Source: Kofleriaceae bacterium
Lineage (GTDB): Bacteria > Myxococcota_A > Polyangia > Haliangiales > Haliangiaceae
DNA: 64,000 nucleotides
NCBI GenBank assembly: GCA_025357755.1
Contig: JANXOP010000380.1
Span: 35,972-99,971, forward strand
Reading direction: 5' to 3'
Position numbers and translations under genes: made by a program. This document shows, in pieces, positions 18,005 through 26,677 of the stretch. Position 1 is the first letter of the stretch; each line of letters begins with the position of its first letter. Below the pieces are notes generated by a model that ran no database searches, was not told the DNA's origin, and worked only from the letters and a program-made list of their open reading frames with translations.

Positions 18005-18302
18005 GATCGTCACGCCACCTCCGTTCGAGTGTGATCGTGAGGAATGGAGGCCGTAGGGGAGTGCCGCCCATCATCGCGTAAGCCATCGGTCCCCAGAACA
18101 CCTCGCGTGCGATCGGAATGAGCGCCAGGCTCGCGGCCGCGGCGGTCAGCAGGATCGGGCGCGTTCGAGCTGCGTGGCATCGAGCACCGCCTCACACGCG
18201 CCCATACCCTCCCTGCGGTGATTCTCGATCTGGACCACGAGGATGACGGAGTTCCGGATCAGAATGCCGATCGGGGCGAGGATCCCGAGAAGCGCGACGG
18301 AG
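18005..18302 (-). pseudogene. RND efflux permease fragment with frameshift
   Basis: Read on the minus strand from ~18300, one frame gives 'GILIRNSVILVVQIENHR' and 'EAVLDATQLER'; near 18160-18168 the frame changes and continues as 'RPILLTAAAASLALIPIA' and 'EVFWGPMAYAMMGG'. This is the hallmark order of the last membrane region of AcrB/CzcA-type RND pumps. Both ends are missing, an in-frame TAA lies just upstream, and the shift breaks the frame, so this is a dead fragment. Confidence 0.75.
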
Positions 18303-18766
18303 CCTTAGATCAACTCGTCGCGCGCGTCGGAGATGACTCCCTCGCCGCGCCGCTCGACAATCTGCTCGCGACCCTCTCCGCCATGCTGCGCTCGATGCAG
18401 GAGAAGCCGGAGAAGCAAGTCCTCGTCCGCGCCGCGATCACCCTGGCCTTCATCGGGGACGACGAGAGTCGCAGCATGATCCGGGTGTAGAGCCTGCGCA
18501 TGCTCACGAGCATTGGCCAGGTCATCGACGCCGTTCATCGGCGAGGGCAGCTAGCCCAAGGGTGGACAAGAGGATCGGCGGCGTTCGCCGTTCACACGTC
18601 GATCATCGGGATCCTCATGTCCGCGTCTGTCGACGGCGACGCTGGTCAATTCGGGCGAGGACTCGCCGTCGTGAAGCAACTGGTCGAATCGCTTCGTGCC
18701 GCGCCTGTACCCGTGCCCGTACGCAAGAAGGCCCGGGCCACGCGGCCGAAGCCTGTTCGCCAATAG
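18302..18766 (+). pseudogene. Hypothetical gene interrupted by an in-frame TAG
   Basis: One reading frame carries protein-like sequence on both sides of a TAG at 18488-18490: before it 'LLATLSAMLRSMQEKPEKQV' and 'LVRAAITLAFIGDDESRSM', after it 'MLTSIGQVIDAVHR' and a Lys/Pro-rich end ('VRKKARATRPKPVRQ'). Either two tiny genes or one gene with a nonsense mutation; the surrounding decay favours the second. I do not recognise the family. Confidence 0.4.
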
Positions 18767-18849
18767 CTCGCAAACCAACCGACGCGATGGCGCGCACGGT
18801 GAACTGATTGGCGCGTAGCTCGGGTGCAAATCGCCTAGGTTTCCTCGCG

Positions 18850-19290
18850 ATGGCAAACCGTCTGAAATGGATGTTGCTGGTGCTCGTGTGTGGGTGCAGC
18901 TCGTCATCGGTACACGGTCAGCCGGTCGACTCAGGGCTCGCGCCCGACGCGATCGTGGCTCGCGCGTGTGCTGTGGGAGACTCGACCAAGATCGCGTTCA
19001 CGAGCGCTCAGGGGTGTGCGAACGATGGCAGCGTCGAGTTCTGCCTGCCCGCCAATGACCAAGCCGCTCGTTCCCGTGTCACTGCGGTCTCGTCGTCGAT
19101 CTCGTGCGCACCGGGTGGCGGTCGTGCGATGTGTAACTCCGCCGATCTGGTGCTGTGTACGTTCCCGACGACGTTTCCCACGCAATGCCAAGCGATGCAC
19201 GGCGCGATGACCGCCGAGGTGTGGATGCAGATGTGCTCGCTCAGCGCGATCGACCAGATTCACCAGATCGTTCCGACGTTTGCGGAGTGA
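18850..19290 (+). CDS. Small Cys-rich lipoprotein
   Basis: A 146-residue protein starting at ATG 18850: 'MANRLKWMLLVLVCGC' gives a lipobox ending at Cys16. The mature domain has eight or more Cys ('ARACAVGDS', 'QGCANDGSVEFCLPAND', 'ISCAPGGGRAMCNSADLVLCTFP', 'TQCQAMHG', 'MQMCSLS'), consistent with a disulfide-rich periplasmic or outer-surface protein. The family is not recognised. Confidence 0.8.
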   Translation: MANRLKWMLLVLVCGCSSSSVHGQPVDSGLAPDAIVARACAVGDSTKIAFTSAQGCANDGSVEFCLPANDQAARSRVTAVSSSISCAPGGGRAMCNSADLVLCTFPTTFPTQCQAMHGAMTAEVWMQMCSLSAIDQIHQIVPTFAE

Positions 19291-19502
19291 GCTGCCGGCT
19301 ACTTCACGGTCACGACTTGCTGAGCCTTGAACGTGCGGCGTGAAGTCCTTTATGGCCGAATTATCCGAGCCGACCGAGACCGTGGCCATCACCGTGCAGC
19401 TTCCAGGTTTGATCTTCTGGAGTGTCGAGCCTTCGTCGTAGCCGGTGTCTTGCGCTCCTTCGCGCGCTCGCGAATCGCCGGACCAGGTACCGTCTGTACC
19501 GA

Positions 19503-20024
19503 ATGCGGATCGTGTGCTGCGTCCTGGTGTTGTGCTGCGCCGTCGCTCGTGCCGAGGAGGCGAACTGGCCGGTTCGGCTCAACATCGCGATGCCGCTCGG
19601 CTACACCGGTGGGACCGAGGCGCTCCACGGGTTCACCTGGGGATTTCGTGCCTCCGCGAGCGTCCACCCGCACGAACATGGTCTCGGGCTCGGGGCGTAC
19701 GCGGAGGTGCTGCTCGACACGGAGACCGATCAGCTAGCAACGCTTGGTGTAGCTGCTGACTATCCCGTCAAGCAACTCGGCGGCATCGATTGGCGCGTCG
19801 GAGGGAACGGAGGTCTTCGGACCAGTGATCACGATAACGACAAGCGCTCGGTCTGGGGCGTGTCGTCGGCGATCGCGTTGCCGTTCTACCTGTACGAGCT
19901 TCGACTCGGGCTTCGGTTCGAGGCCACGGTGCACGGTGGTGCGATCAGCGCGGAGTCCGTGCTGGTCGATGTCGATCTGGTCGCGCTGATCGGCGCGGCG
20001 GCTGCCGGTGCCGCTGGGAAGTGA
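19503..20024 (+). CDS. Secreted beta-rich (outer-membrane-like) protein
   Basis: A 173-residue protein starting at ATG 19503 with a Sec signal 'MRIVCCVLVLCCAVARA' cleaved before 'EEANWP'. The mature part alternates polar and hydrophobic residues in strand-length blocks ('VRLNIAMPLGYTGG', 'GFRASASVHPHEHGLGLGAYAEVLL', 'YELRLGLRFEATVHGG'), which suggests a small beta-barrel. A longer frame from 19422 adds an Arg-rich leader that would spoil the signal. Its function is unknown. It converges on the pentapeptide gene. Confidence 0.72.
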   Translation: MRIVCCVLVLCCAVARAEEANWPVRLNIAMPLGYTGGTEALHGFTWGFRASASVHPHEHGLGLGAYAEVLLDTETDQLATLGVAADYPVKQLGGIDWRVGGNGGLRTSDHDNDKRSVWGVSSAIALPFYLYELRLGLRFEATVHGGAISAESVLVDVDLVALIGAAAAGAAGK

Positions 20025-20077
20025 ACAGCGCGCCGCGGTAAGACGAAGCCGAGTGGGCGCTTGTCTCGCCTCCTGAG

Positions 20078-22339
20078 TTAGCGAGCGAGCACTGGGTCGA
20101 CGCCCTTGGTCCCATCGATCTGAGCGCCGGTGAACTTGGCGGTCGCGAGCATCTCTACATCGGTGAGATCGGCGTTCGACAGCTGGGCCTCACGGAAATC
20201 GGCACCACCGACCCGCGCGCGACGGAGATCCGCCTGCCGAAGATCGCAACGACCGAGCTCGGCGTCGGTCAAGTCGGCGCCCTGCAGGTCTGCGCCCGAT
20301 AGATCGGCCTCGTTGAGATCCGCACCGCGTAGATCAGCGTTCGCGAGCTTCACGCCGCGTAGCCGTGCGCCTCGAAGATCTGCGCGGGCCAGGATGATCC
20401 CGGTCAGGTCGCTCGCGGCACGCAAGTTCTGGGTCCGCGTGATCCGCACCGCGGAGAAGTCCGCACTGACGAGCTTGGCACCGGAGAGCTCGGCCTCGCC
20501 GATATTCGTCGCCTCTCGGAAGAGTGCACCCGTGAGATTTGCATCGCGAAAGATCGCGCCCGAGAGGTTCGCGCCGAACATGTTCGCGGCATTCATCGTC
20601 GCGTTCGTGAAATCGCACTGCTCGAGATTCGTCCGCGTGAGGATCGTATTCGTCAGGATGCACTTGGCGAACGACGCGGAGCGCAAGTCGGCCCCTGTCA
20701 TGTCGGCACCGTTCAGATCGGCGCCCTCGAACTTCGCCTCGCGCAAGTTGAGCACGTGCTTCAGATCGCAGCCGGCCAGCTTCGCGCCACGAAAATCTGC
20801 GTTGCGCAGATTGGCTCCGCGTAACTTGGCATCGGATAGATCGGCATCGCGTAGATCTGCGCCGTCGAGATCCGCATTCTCGAGATTCGCGCTCACGAGC
20901 CGCGCGCCACGCAGCTTCACGCCCTTGAGCTCCATCCCGCTCATCACCGCATCCTCGAGCATCGCGCGTTCGAATACCGCCTCGCGCACGTTGAGCGCTC
21001 CGTTGAGGGTGACCGCTCGCAGATCGGCAGCCGTAAAATCGGTGCCGGCGACGTTGGTCTTCCACAGAGTCGCGCCGACGAGAATGGCTCGACGAAGGTT
21101 CGACGTGGCTAGATCTGCGCCTTCGAGAGTCGCGCCACTCAGATCCGCGCCTTCGAGATCACTTCGCGAGATCCGAGCGTCGCGCGCGAGCGCGCCGACA
21201 AACTTCGCATTCTTCGCAACCACACGCGTGATCGATGCTCGCTCGAGACGAGCATCGCTCATGTCGCAATCGGTGAGCGTGGCGCCGTGAAAGTCGACGT
21301 CCGAAAGTGCGGCTCCCGTGAAGCGCGCACTCTCGAGGTTGCAGTCCCTGAACTCGGCGTGGTTGAACGTCCCGCGCTCGGCGATCACGCCGATGAAGGT
21401 TGATTGGGTGAAATGGGCGCTCGCGGCTTTGGCACCGGTCAGGTTCGCGCCATCAAACGTGCTGCCACCCAGCGTCGCACTCGCGAGCTTGGCGCCCATC
21501 ATGTTCGCGTTCGCGAAGCTCGCCTGCTTGCCGGCTACGCCTTCCAGATCGGCGCCCTCGAGCAGCGCGTCTTGAAGGTTGACCTGGTTCAGGCTCGCCT
21601 GGCGCAAGCTCACGAACGCGAGCCGCGCGCCCGAGAGGTCGACTCCCGAGACATCTGCCCCATCCATCCGAGCCTTGTCCAGGCCGACAGCGTCGCGTAG
21701 ATCCGTGCCAGCGAGGTTCGCGCGCCACAGCTCCGCACCCTCGAAGTTCGCGCCGGCGACCTTGGCGTTTTGGAGATCCGTGTAGCGGAGGATGCTCTGC
21801 TTGAAGTTGACGCGACGGACGTCAGCGCCGGAGAGGTCCGCTTGGTGAAGGTTTGCGTCGGACATATCGCTGCCCTCGAGCTTGGCCCCCGTCAGCTTCA
21901 CGCCTCGGAGTGCCGCGCGACGGAAGTCGCCATCTCGCATGGTCGCGCCGGACAAATCGGCGCCGCTCAGATTGCAGCCGCCGAGCACGAGCGACTTGAG
22001 CGCTTCGTTGGCAGCCTGCTGCGGAATCGGAGCGGTCGGGGCAGCGACCACTTTGGTAGAGGGTGGTGGCGGCGCTAGCACGGCGTTCTCCTCGTTGACC
22101 GTTGGCTTACGCTTCTGCGCGATGACGCCCGTGGTCCCTGCCTGCATTCCACCCGTCACGGCGGGTACGACCGGCACGACCGGCACGACCGGCACGACCG
22201 GCACCGACGTTGAAACCGGCGCCGTCGCTGGCGCGCCCGGCGCACCCGGCACGCCCGGCACGAGTGGACGTGGGGTCGGGGGAGCCGCGACCGTAGGCGG
22301 GACGCCCGGTCGAGAAGGTTCGTTCTTCATCTCCCCCAT
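20078..22339 (-). CDS. Very long pentapeptide-repeat protein
   Basis: About 753 residues. The first ~115 are Pro/Val/Thr/Ala-rich and disordered, including a (PVV)n run. From about residue 120 to the end (~620 residues) the sequence is almost unbroken A(D/N)LxG-type pentapeptide repeats ('ADLSGADL', 'ANLRNADF', 'AKLAGCDL'), which should form a right-handed quadrilateral beta-helix of roughly 30 coils. There is no signal peptide, membrane segment or second domain. Short pentapeptide proteins such as Qnr/MfpA mimic DNA, but this one is several times longer and no function should be inferred. I chose ATG 22339; ATG 22330 is next to a GGGGGAG and is also possible, and a GTG at 22360 would overlap the dyad upstream. 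Confidence 0.9.
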   Translation of the reverse strand: MGEMKNEPSRPGVPPTVAAPPTPRPLVPGVPGAPGAPATAPVSTSVPVVPVVPVVPVVPAVTGGMQAGTTGVIAQKRKPTVNEENAVLAPPPPSTKVVAAPTAPIPQQAANEALKSLVLGGCNLSGADLSGATMRDGDFRRAALRGVKLTGAKLEGSDMSDANLHQADLSGADVRRVNFKQSILRYTDLQNAKVAGANFEGAELWRANLAGTDLRDAVGLDKARMDGADVSGVDLSGARLAFVSLRQASLNQVNLQDALLEGADLEGVAGKQASFANANMMGAKLASATLGGSTFDGANLTGAKAASAHFTQSTFIGVIAERGTFNHAEFRDCNLESARFTGAALSDVDFHGATLTDCDMSDARLERASITRVVAKNAKFVGALARDARISRSDLEGADLSGATLEGADLATSNLRRAILVGATLWKTNVAGTDFTAADLRAVTLNGALNVREAVFERAMLEDAVMSGMELKGVKLRGARLVSANLENADLDGADLRDADLSDAKLRGANLRNADFRGAKLAGCDLKHVLNLREAKFEGADLNGADMTGADLRSASFAKCILTNTILTRTNLEQCDFTNATMNAANMFGANLSGAIFRDANLTGALFREATNIGEAELSGAKLVSADFSAVRITRTQNLRAASDLTGIILARADLRGARLRGVKLANADLRGADLNEADLSGADLQGADLTDAELGRCDLRQADLRRARVGGADFREAQLSNADLTDVEMLATAKFTGAQIDGTKGVDPVLAR
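22162..22206. repeat. 9-bp tandem repeat coding for a Pro-Val-Val linker
   Basis: About five copies of a ggcacgacc-type 9-mer (first copy diverged) inside the N-terminal linker of the pentapeptide protein, encoding PVV units on the minus strand. It is the sort of microsatellite that changes copy number by slippage without breaking frame. Confidence 0.7.
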
Positions 22340-22358
22340 GATCCACAAATCGCGGCGC

Positions 22359-22378
22359 ACTGTCAGTTCGGTGACAGT
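22359..22378. promoter_or_regulatory. Perfect dyad upstream of the pentapeptide gene
   Basis: ACTGTCA, 6-bp spacer, TGACAGT: a perfect 7-bp inverted repeat starting 20 bp upstream of the ATG at 22339. Its size and place fit an operator overlapping the promoter or 5' leader. The binding protein is unknown. Confidence 0.55.
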
Positions 22379-22443
22379 CAGGATCGTCGTCGGAGGGAGT
22401 GCGGTGGGGTAACTCCGCAGATGTCAGCTGGCGAATTCGCGCC

Positions 22444-22878
22444 TTATTGGTTGGCGTGAGCTCGAGCGACCGCACGTAGCAGCACGAAGGCCGTCGAAGC
22501 CGAAAGCTCTAGAGGCGTGAAGTTCGCGTGCTCGCCGAGCTTCGCGAGCAGCGCCTTGGTCTCCGCACCGCACGCTTGGTCGAGCATGGTGAAGCGCATC
22601 GCCCAGCGCGAGAACTCGCGCTCTCGAATCTCCGCCACGAAGAGAAGCGTGGGATCGACATGACGAGCGTCCTGGCAGATCCGGTGATAGGTGCGGTTCA
22701 CGTTCGCGCGGTCGCCCTCGAGGACCTGGAGAAAGCTACCGGCGCCATACAACAGCATCCCGGTGATGCCATTCGCGGTGTTGCGCTCCACCGCGGTCGC
22801 ATTGATTTGCTGGAGCTCGGATAGCGAGACTGCAGACCTCGCCCGGCTCGCGTACACCAGCTGTGTTGTCCCCACCAT
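22444..22878 (-). CDS. BLUF-domain blue-light sensor protein
   Basis: A 144-residue single-domain BLUF protein. The start ATG 22878 is the one that places the first strand ('TTQLVYAS') at the N terminus. Counted from it, the flavin-site residues fall at Tyr9, Asn33, Gln51, Trp92 and Met94, a constant offset of 12 from the AppA residues Tyr21, Asn45, Gln63, Trp104 and Met106. All are present ('NTANGITGMLLY', 'SFLQVLEG', 'SRWAMRF'). BLUF domains bind FAD and signal by hydrogen-bond rearrangement in blue light. There is no output domain, so it must act on a partner; the divergently transcribed histidine kinase is the nearest candidate. Confidence 0.94.
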   Translation of the reverse strand: MVGTTQLVYASRARSAVSLSELQQINATAVERNTANGITGMLLYGAGSFLQVLEGDRANVNRTYHRICQDARHVDPTLLFVAEIREREFSRWAMRFTMLDQACGAETKALLAKLGEHANFTPLELSASTAFVLLRAVARAHANQ

Positions 22879-23037
22879 CCACCCCTCATCCCGAGCATCG
22901 ACCGCAACCGCATCACGTCGAGGCCGGGCTCGATCGGGCAAATGCCCTCACCTGCGATCCGATACATACCTAGCAAAGTGGGCACAGGCCCGACCAAATC
23001 TGCGATACGCTGGAAGCCTGACTGGTCGGAGGGTTGG
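22879..23037. promoter_or_regulatory. Divergent control region between BLUF and histidine kinase genes
   Basis: 159 bp separate the BLUF start from the kinase GTG start. A GGAGGG ribosome site sits about 7 bp before the GTG at 23038, which supports that start over the upstream ATG at 22942. No clear operator is visible. Confidence 0.5.
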
Positions 23038-24264
23038 GTGCGAAGGCAAGAACAGACACTCGAGATCAAGCGCTTGGCCGCACTGAGGCGCTACGGCATC
23101 CTCGACACGCCAGCCGAGGGCACCTTCGACAACATCGTCGAGCTCGCGAGCACGATGTGTTCGGCGCCGATCGCGGTCGTCAGCCTCGTCGACGAGTATC
23201 GGCAGTGGTTCAAGGCGCGGGTCGGACTCGCGCCCAGCGAGACCCCCCGCGAGATCGCGTTCTGCGCGCACGCGATCCAGCAGGACGACATGTTCGTGGT
23301 CGACGATGCGACCCGAGATCCACGCTTCAAAGACAATCCGTTGGTCGTCGGGACGCCAAACGTGCGGTTCTACGCGGGTATGCCACTGCGTACCATCGAC
23401 GGGTTCAACCTCGGAACGCTGTGCATCATCGATTCGAAACTGCACACCTTCGATGACGAGCAGCGGCGCACGCTCGCGTTACTCGCGCAGCAAACCGAAG
23501 TGCTGCTGACGCTGCGGCTCGCGCTGCGTGAAGTCAGTAGATTGGGCACGGAGGTAGCGCGCCAACACGATGCGCTGCTCCTGCTCGAACAAGAACGCCG
23601 CGATCTTGCCGTGACCGTCGTGCACGATCTCAAGAGCCCGCTGATGTGTATCTTGGCCGAAGCGGACTTCATCCAGAGCTCTCCTCTCGATGCCGATAAC
23701 ACCGCGGCGCTGGAGACGATCCGCGAGGCTGCGACGATCATGCAGCGTCTGACCTTCGATCTGCTCGACGTATCGCGCAGCACGAATGGCAGTCTGATGG
23801 TCCGCCAAGAGGACGTCGAGCTGCGGTCGCTGGTTGCCAATGTTGGTAAGCGCGCGGCACACAGAGTCGAACAGAACGGTATCTTCACCTCGACGACCCA
23901 GCGGCCTGTGGTCGCCCGCGTCGACGCGAATCTGCTCCGTCGGGTCATCGAGAACCTCGTCGACAAAGCGATCAAGTACGGCGACGATCAGCCGATCACG
24001 CTCGAGCTTACCGACACGCAAGATGCATTCGAAGTGCGCGTCCGCGACCGAGGTCCGGGGATTCCCTTGGCTCAGCGCGAGCAGATCTTCGAGCGGTACG
24101 TGCGGCTCGAACCCAGCTCGAACGAACGGGTGAGCCAAGGCATCGGCCTCGCGTTCTGCCGGCTCGCGGTCGAAGCTCATGGCGGCACGATCTGGATCGA
24201 GGACAACCACCCGTGCGGCGTCACGTTCTGTTTTCGAATCGCGAAGAATCTCGATTTGACGTGA
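23038..24264 (+). CDS. GAF-domain sensor histidine kinase
   Basis: A 408-residue soluble kinase. The GTG at 23038 is favoured by the GGAGGG upstream; the frame extends to an ATG at 22942 without conserved sequence. A GAF domain covers residues ~15-160 ('LRRYGILDTPAEGTFDNIV', 'FCAHAIQQDDMFVVDDATRD', 'FYAGMPLRTIDGFNLGTLC'). A coiled linker follows, then the phospho-acceptor box 'VVHDLKSPL', and the ATPase domain with 'DRGPG' and 'GIGLAFCRL'. The N box reads 'ENLVDKAIKYG': Lys stands where the Mg-binding second Asn (NLxxNAxKY) is expected, so activity may be altered. There is no receiver domain or adjacent response regulator. It is divergent from the BLUF gene. Confidence 0.9.
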   Translation: MRRQEQTLEIKRLAALRRYGILDTPAEGTFDNIVELASTMCSAPIAVVSLVDEYRQWFKARVGLAPSETPREIAFCAHAIQQDDMFVVDDATRDPRFKDNPLVVGTPNVRFYAGMPLRTIDGFNLGTLCIIDSKLHTFDDEQRRTLALLAQQTEVLLTLRLALREVSRLGTEVARQHDALLLLEQERRDLAVTVVHDLKSPLMCILAEADFIQSSPLDADNTAALETIREAATIMQRLTFDLLDVSRSTNGSLMVRQEDVELRSLVANVGKRAAHRVEQNGIFTSTTQRPVVARVDANLLRRVIENLVDKAIKYGDDQPITLELTDTQDAFEVRVRDRGPGIPLAQREQIFERYVRLEPSSNERVSQGIGLAFCRLAVEAHGGTIWIEDNHPCGVTFCFRIAKNLDLT

Positions 24265-24337
24265 GCAACGCCTAGCGGCGTCGTGGTCGACGCTTGGTTC
24301 GTCGCCGGTCCACCCGCTCGACATAAATGATCGGGCC

Positions 24338-24649
24338 ATGCGCGATCCTGCGTGGCTTCCGGAGCTCCGAGCTAACTCGGCCCTTACCACGGACCTCGAG
24401 CTGACCTGGCTCGATCCAGATGCGCGCGACGCGATTCACGCGGGCGCGCGCGATGAGATTTCCAGCGACGTGCCGAACTTCGGTGCCCGCGGCCTCGAGG
24501 GTCTAGAGCGATCCATCGTGCTCGCACTCGGACCCGAGCGGGCGACGACGATCAGCGGCATCCGGTCGGCGGCCGCACTGTTCTTCGATCCCGCGACGCC
24601 TGATCGAGTGTGGCTGTCGTTCGCGCCGTCGATGAATCCGTTGACGTGA
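24338..24649 (+). CDS. Hypothetical protein, 103 residues
   Basis: A short cytoplasmic protein, acidic in its first half ('LELTWLDPDARDAIHAGARDEISS') with a compact C-terminal part ('GLERSIVLALGPERATTISGI'). There is no signal, membrane segment or motif. The frame has the codon bias of neighbouring genes. The family is not recognised. Confidence 0.55.
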   Translation: MRDPAWLPELRANSALTTDLELTWLDPDARDAIHAGARDEISSDVPNFGARGLEGLERSIVLALGPERATTISGIRSAAALFFDPATPDRVWLSFAPSMNPLT

Positions 24650-24714
24650 GATCGCAGACAACTCGTGACCGTGGCCCGGCGTCGGCATTGCGCTCGGGTT
24701 AGGGTAAGCGCGCG

Positions 24715-25575
24715 ATGCCACCCTTTCCCGCGGCGCCGGCTCCAAAGCCAGACGAGCGTCAGCCCGACCAGATGCCGGTGCGAGGCAACGTCGAATGGTT
24801 CGATCGGTCGCGCGGCTTTGGCGTATTGATCACCACGACGAACGAACGCGTGGCCTTCAACGGCGAGGTGTATACACGCGCGGCGCAAGGTGCGGACGCA
24901 GGTGCGCCGGTCGATCTCGTCTGGAAGCGAGCCAGAGCGGGAGCCTGGAATGTCCCCGCAGCCGTGACGCAAGTCGGGTACAAGCCAGCCGCTCCACCGC
25001 CGAGCTTCTCGCTCGCTGCATGGCTCGCGGGCTTTCAAGAGCGGTCCACCAAGCTGAAGGGGATGACGAGGGCGCGCCTCGTCGCAGCCTCCGACTCGGA
25101 TCTCGAACCGTGGGTGGTGAGCGATGGAGCAACCCACCGGTTCGGGTCCGGAACCCGTGACGATGCCTGGCTCATCTTCGACGTCCTCGGAGAACTGCCA
25201 CCGCACGAGCGCTGGATCCGATCGTTCGACTACAAGGACTTCGATGGCGGATTCGCGTTGCTGCCTGCCATGGTCGGACTCACGCTCGATGACCTGCTCG
25301 CCACAGGCGCCGCACTAGACGACTTCATTCCGGCGTGCAATCGGCTCGCGCGTACAGACGAACGGCTGTTCTCGCTCCACACCGGCGGCGACAACTACAT
25401 GGTCATCGCGATGCCATCCGACGAATGCGCGCGGCTCGTCGACGATGGTTACCTACGTCTTGATACGGGCGTCGCTCCTGCGGCGCCACCACCGTCGCTT
25501 GCCAAGCGGTTCGTCGGCTGGCTAGCGGCTACGGTGCGCCGGGAACCCAGACCGCCGCGCCGTCTACGACCTTGA
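24715..25575 (+). CDS. Protein with a degenerate cold-shock-like N-terminal domain
   Basis: A 286-residue protein. Residues ~20-75 ('VRGNVEWFDRSRGFGVLITTTN', then 'AFNGEVYTRAAQGADAGAPVDLVWKRARAGAWNV') follow the pattern of a cold-shock/S1-like beta-barrel ('KGTVKWFNxxKGFGFI'), with the RNP1-like 'GFGVLI' kept. The remaining ~200 residues are an unrecognised globular domain ('RDDAWLIFDVLGELPPHERW' is notable), ending in a basic Arg/Pro-rich tail. Nucleic-acid binding is likely but inferred. The 3' end overlaps the convergent gene by 47 bp. Confidence 0.7.
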   Translation: MPPFPAAPAPKPDERQPDQMPVRGNVEWFDRSRGFGVLITTTNERVAFNGEVYTRAAQGADAGAPVDLVWKRARAGAWNVPAAVTQVGYKPAAPPPSFSLAAWLAGFQERSTKLKGMTRARLVAASDSDLEPWVVSDGATHRFGSGTRDDAWLIFDVLGELPPHERWIRSFDYKDFDGGFALLPAMVGLTLDDLLATGAALDDFIPACNRLARTDERLFSLHTGGDNYMVIAMPSDECARLVDDGYLRLDTGVAPAAPPPSLAKRFVGWLAATVRREPRPPRRLRP

Positions 25576-26677
25576 CGATCATCGGCGGGTTCTCGGTGAA
25601 CGCCGAGCCCTCGAGCTTCGCGCGGAAGATGCTGAGCGGACCGGAAGGTGGCGGGACCGCGACGTCGTCGTCATCGGTGTCGCCACCATCGAGGTCAGGC
25701 TCGTCGGCCGGATCGACCTTCTTCTCGGGCGGCTTCGGCTTCTCGGCCTTGCTGCCCTTCTTGGGTTTTTTCTTCAGGTCGGCCTTGGTCGGCGCTGGCG
25801 CCTGACGATGCGAGCCATCGCGGTTGCCGAGGAACACGCCGTACTTGCCATCGCTCGAGATCGAAGCAGCGGTGAAGCCACGCCAGCATTTGTATTCGCC
25901 GCCCGTCGCGTGCATCAGGCACGCCTCGCCACCGTTCTGGACGAGCACCCACTCGCTATCGCGCGACCACTCGAGCGGCACGCCGGCCTTGATCGCTTTG
26001 CGACGCGCGCCTTCGCCATCGAGTTGGAAGCCCATCAAGATCTCGGCGGGCTTCTTGTGATGCGCGTCGACGTAGATCTCGTCGCTGTAGACGCCGACGG
26101 CGCGCGCGCCATCGGGGCTCGGCAGGAAGCTGCGCAGCGGCGCTTGTGGAGCAACCTTCTTCGCCTTCTTGCGATCGCCCGGCGGAGCCGACCAGATGCC
26201 GTCCTTGTCGGTCCAGACGAGCTTGCGATCGGTGCCCTTGCCGGTGATCCGCGCCCCGATGGGATCGACGGCGAGCGTCTTGCCGGTCGCGAGGTTCAGG
26301 ATCTGCGAGCCGCCTGCTTTCGCGCGACACACGACGCAGGTGCCATCCTCGGCGAGCTGCGCGGGCCCGTCCCCACATGCGAGTGGCGTGAGTGACTTCG
26401 CGGAGCCATCGAGCGGCATGTACTGCCAGGTGCCATCGAGATCCGCGAGCAACACCTTGCCGGCCGCATCGGTCTTGAGCGAGCGCACGACCGGAGCCTT
26501 GGCTTTCTTGTCGGTCGGATCGCCGAACGTCGCGATCTCGACCTCGGTCTTGCCCTTCGGATCGACGCGGAGCAACGAGTGATCGCGCGCGAAGATGATG
26601 GAGGCGCCGCCGAAGTCGTCGTCGGCACTGGCACTACTGGCGATCGCGAGGCAAGCCGCGACGGTCGCCAACCGCAC
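25529..26677 (-). CDS. Secreted propeller-like protein of unknown function
   Basis: A 382-residue protein starting at GTG 26677, which shares its G with the TAG stop of the upstream gene (TAGTG), a sign of translational coupling. Signal peptide 'MRLATVAACLAIASSASA' with cleavage before 'DDD'. The middle has repeated beta blocks of propeller type ('ILNLATGKTLAVD', 'KLVWTDKDGIWSAPPGD', 'GKYGVFLGNRDGS'). A Lys/Pro-rich then Asp-rich linker (~275-335) precedes a short C-terminal domain. It is the last gene of the four-gene minus-strand operon. Confidence 0.78.
   Translation of the reverse strand: MRLATVAACLAIASSASADDDFGGASIIFARDHSLLRVDPKGKTEVEIATFGDPTDKKAKAPVVRSLKTDAAGKVLLADLDGTWQYMPLDGSAKSLTPLACGDGPAQLAEDGTCVVCRAKAGGSQILNLATGKTLAVDPIGARITGKGTDRKLVWTDKDGIWSAPPGDRKKAKKVAPQAPLRSFLPSPDGARAVGVYSDEIYVDAHHKKPAEILMGFQLDGEGARRKAIKAGVPLEWSRDSEWVLVQNGGEACLMHATGGEYKCWRGFTAASISSDGKYGVFLGNRDGSHRQAPAPTKADLKKKPKKGSKAEKPKPPEKKVDPADEPDLDGGDTDDDDVAVPPPSGPLSIFRAKLEGSAFTENPPMIVKVVDGAAVWVPGAP

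Noticed and set aside
23037..24264. Histidine kinase GAF domain as a bilin (phytochrome) photoreceptor
   Set aside because: No conserved chromophore Cys-His context or PHY domain is visible; it looks like an ordinary small-molecule GAF.
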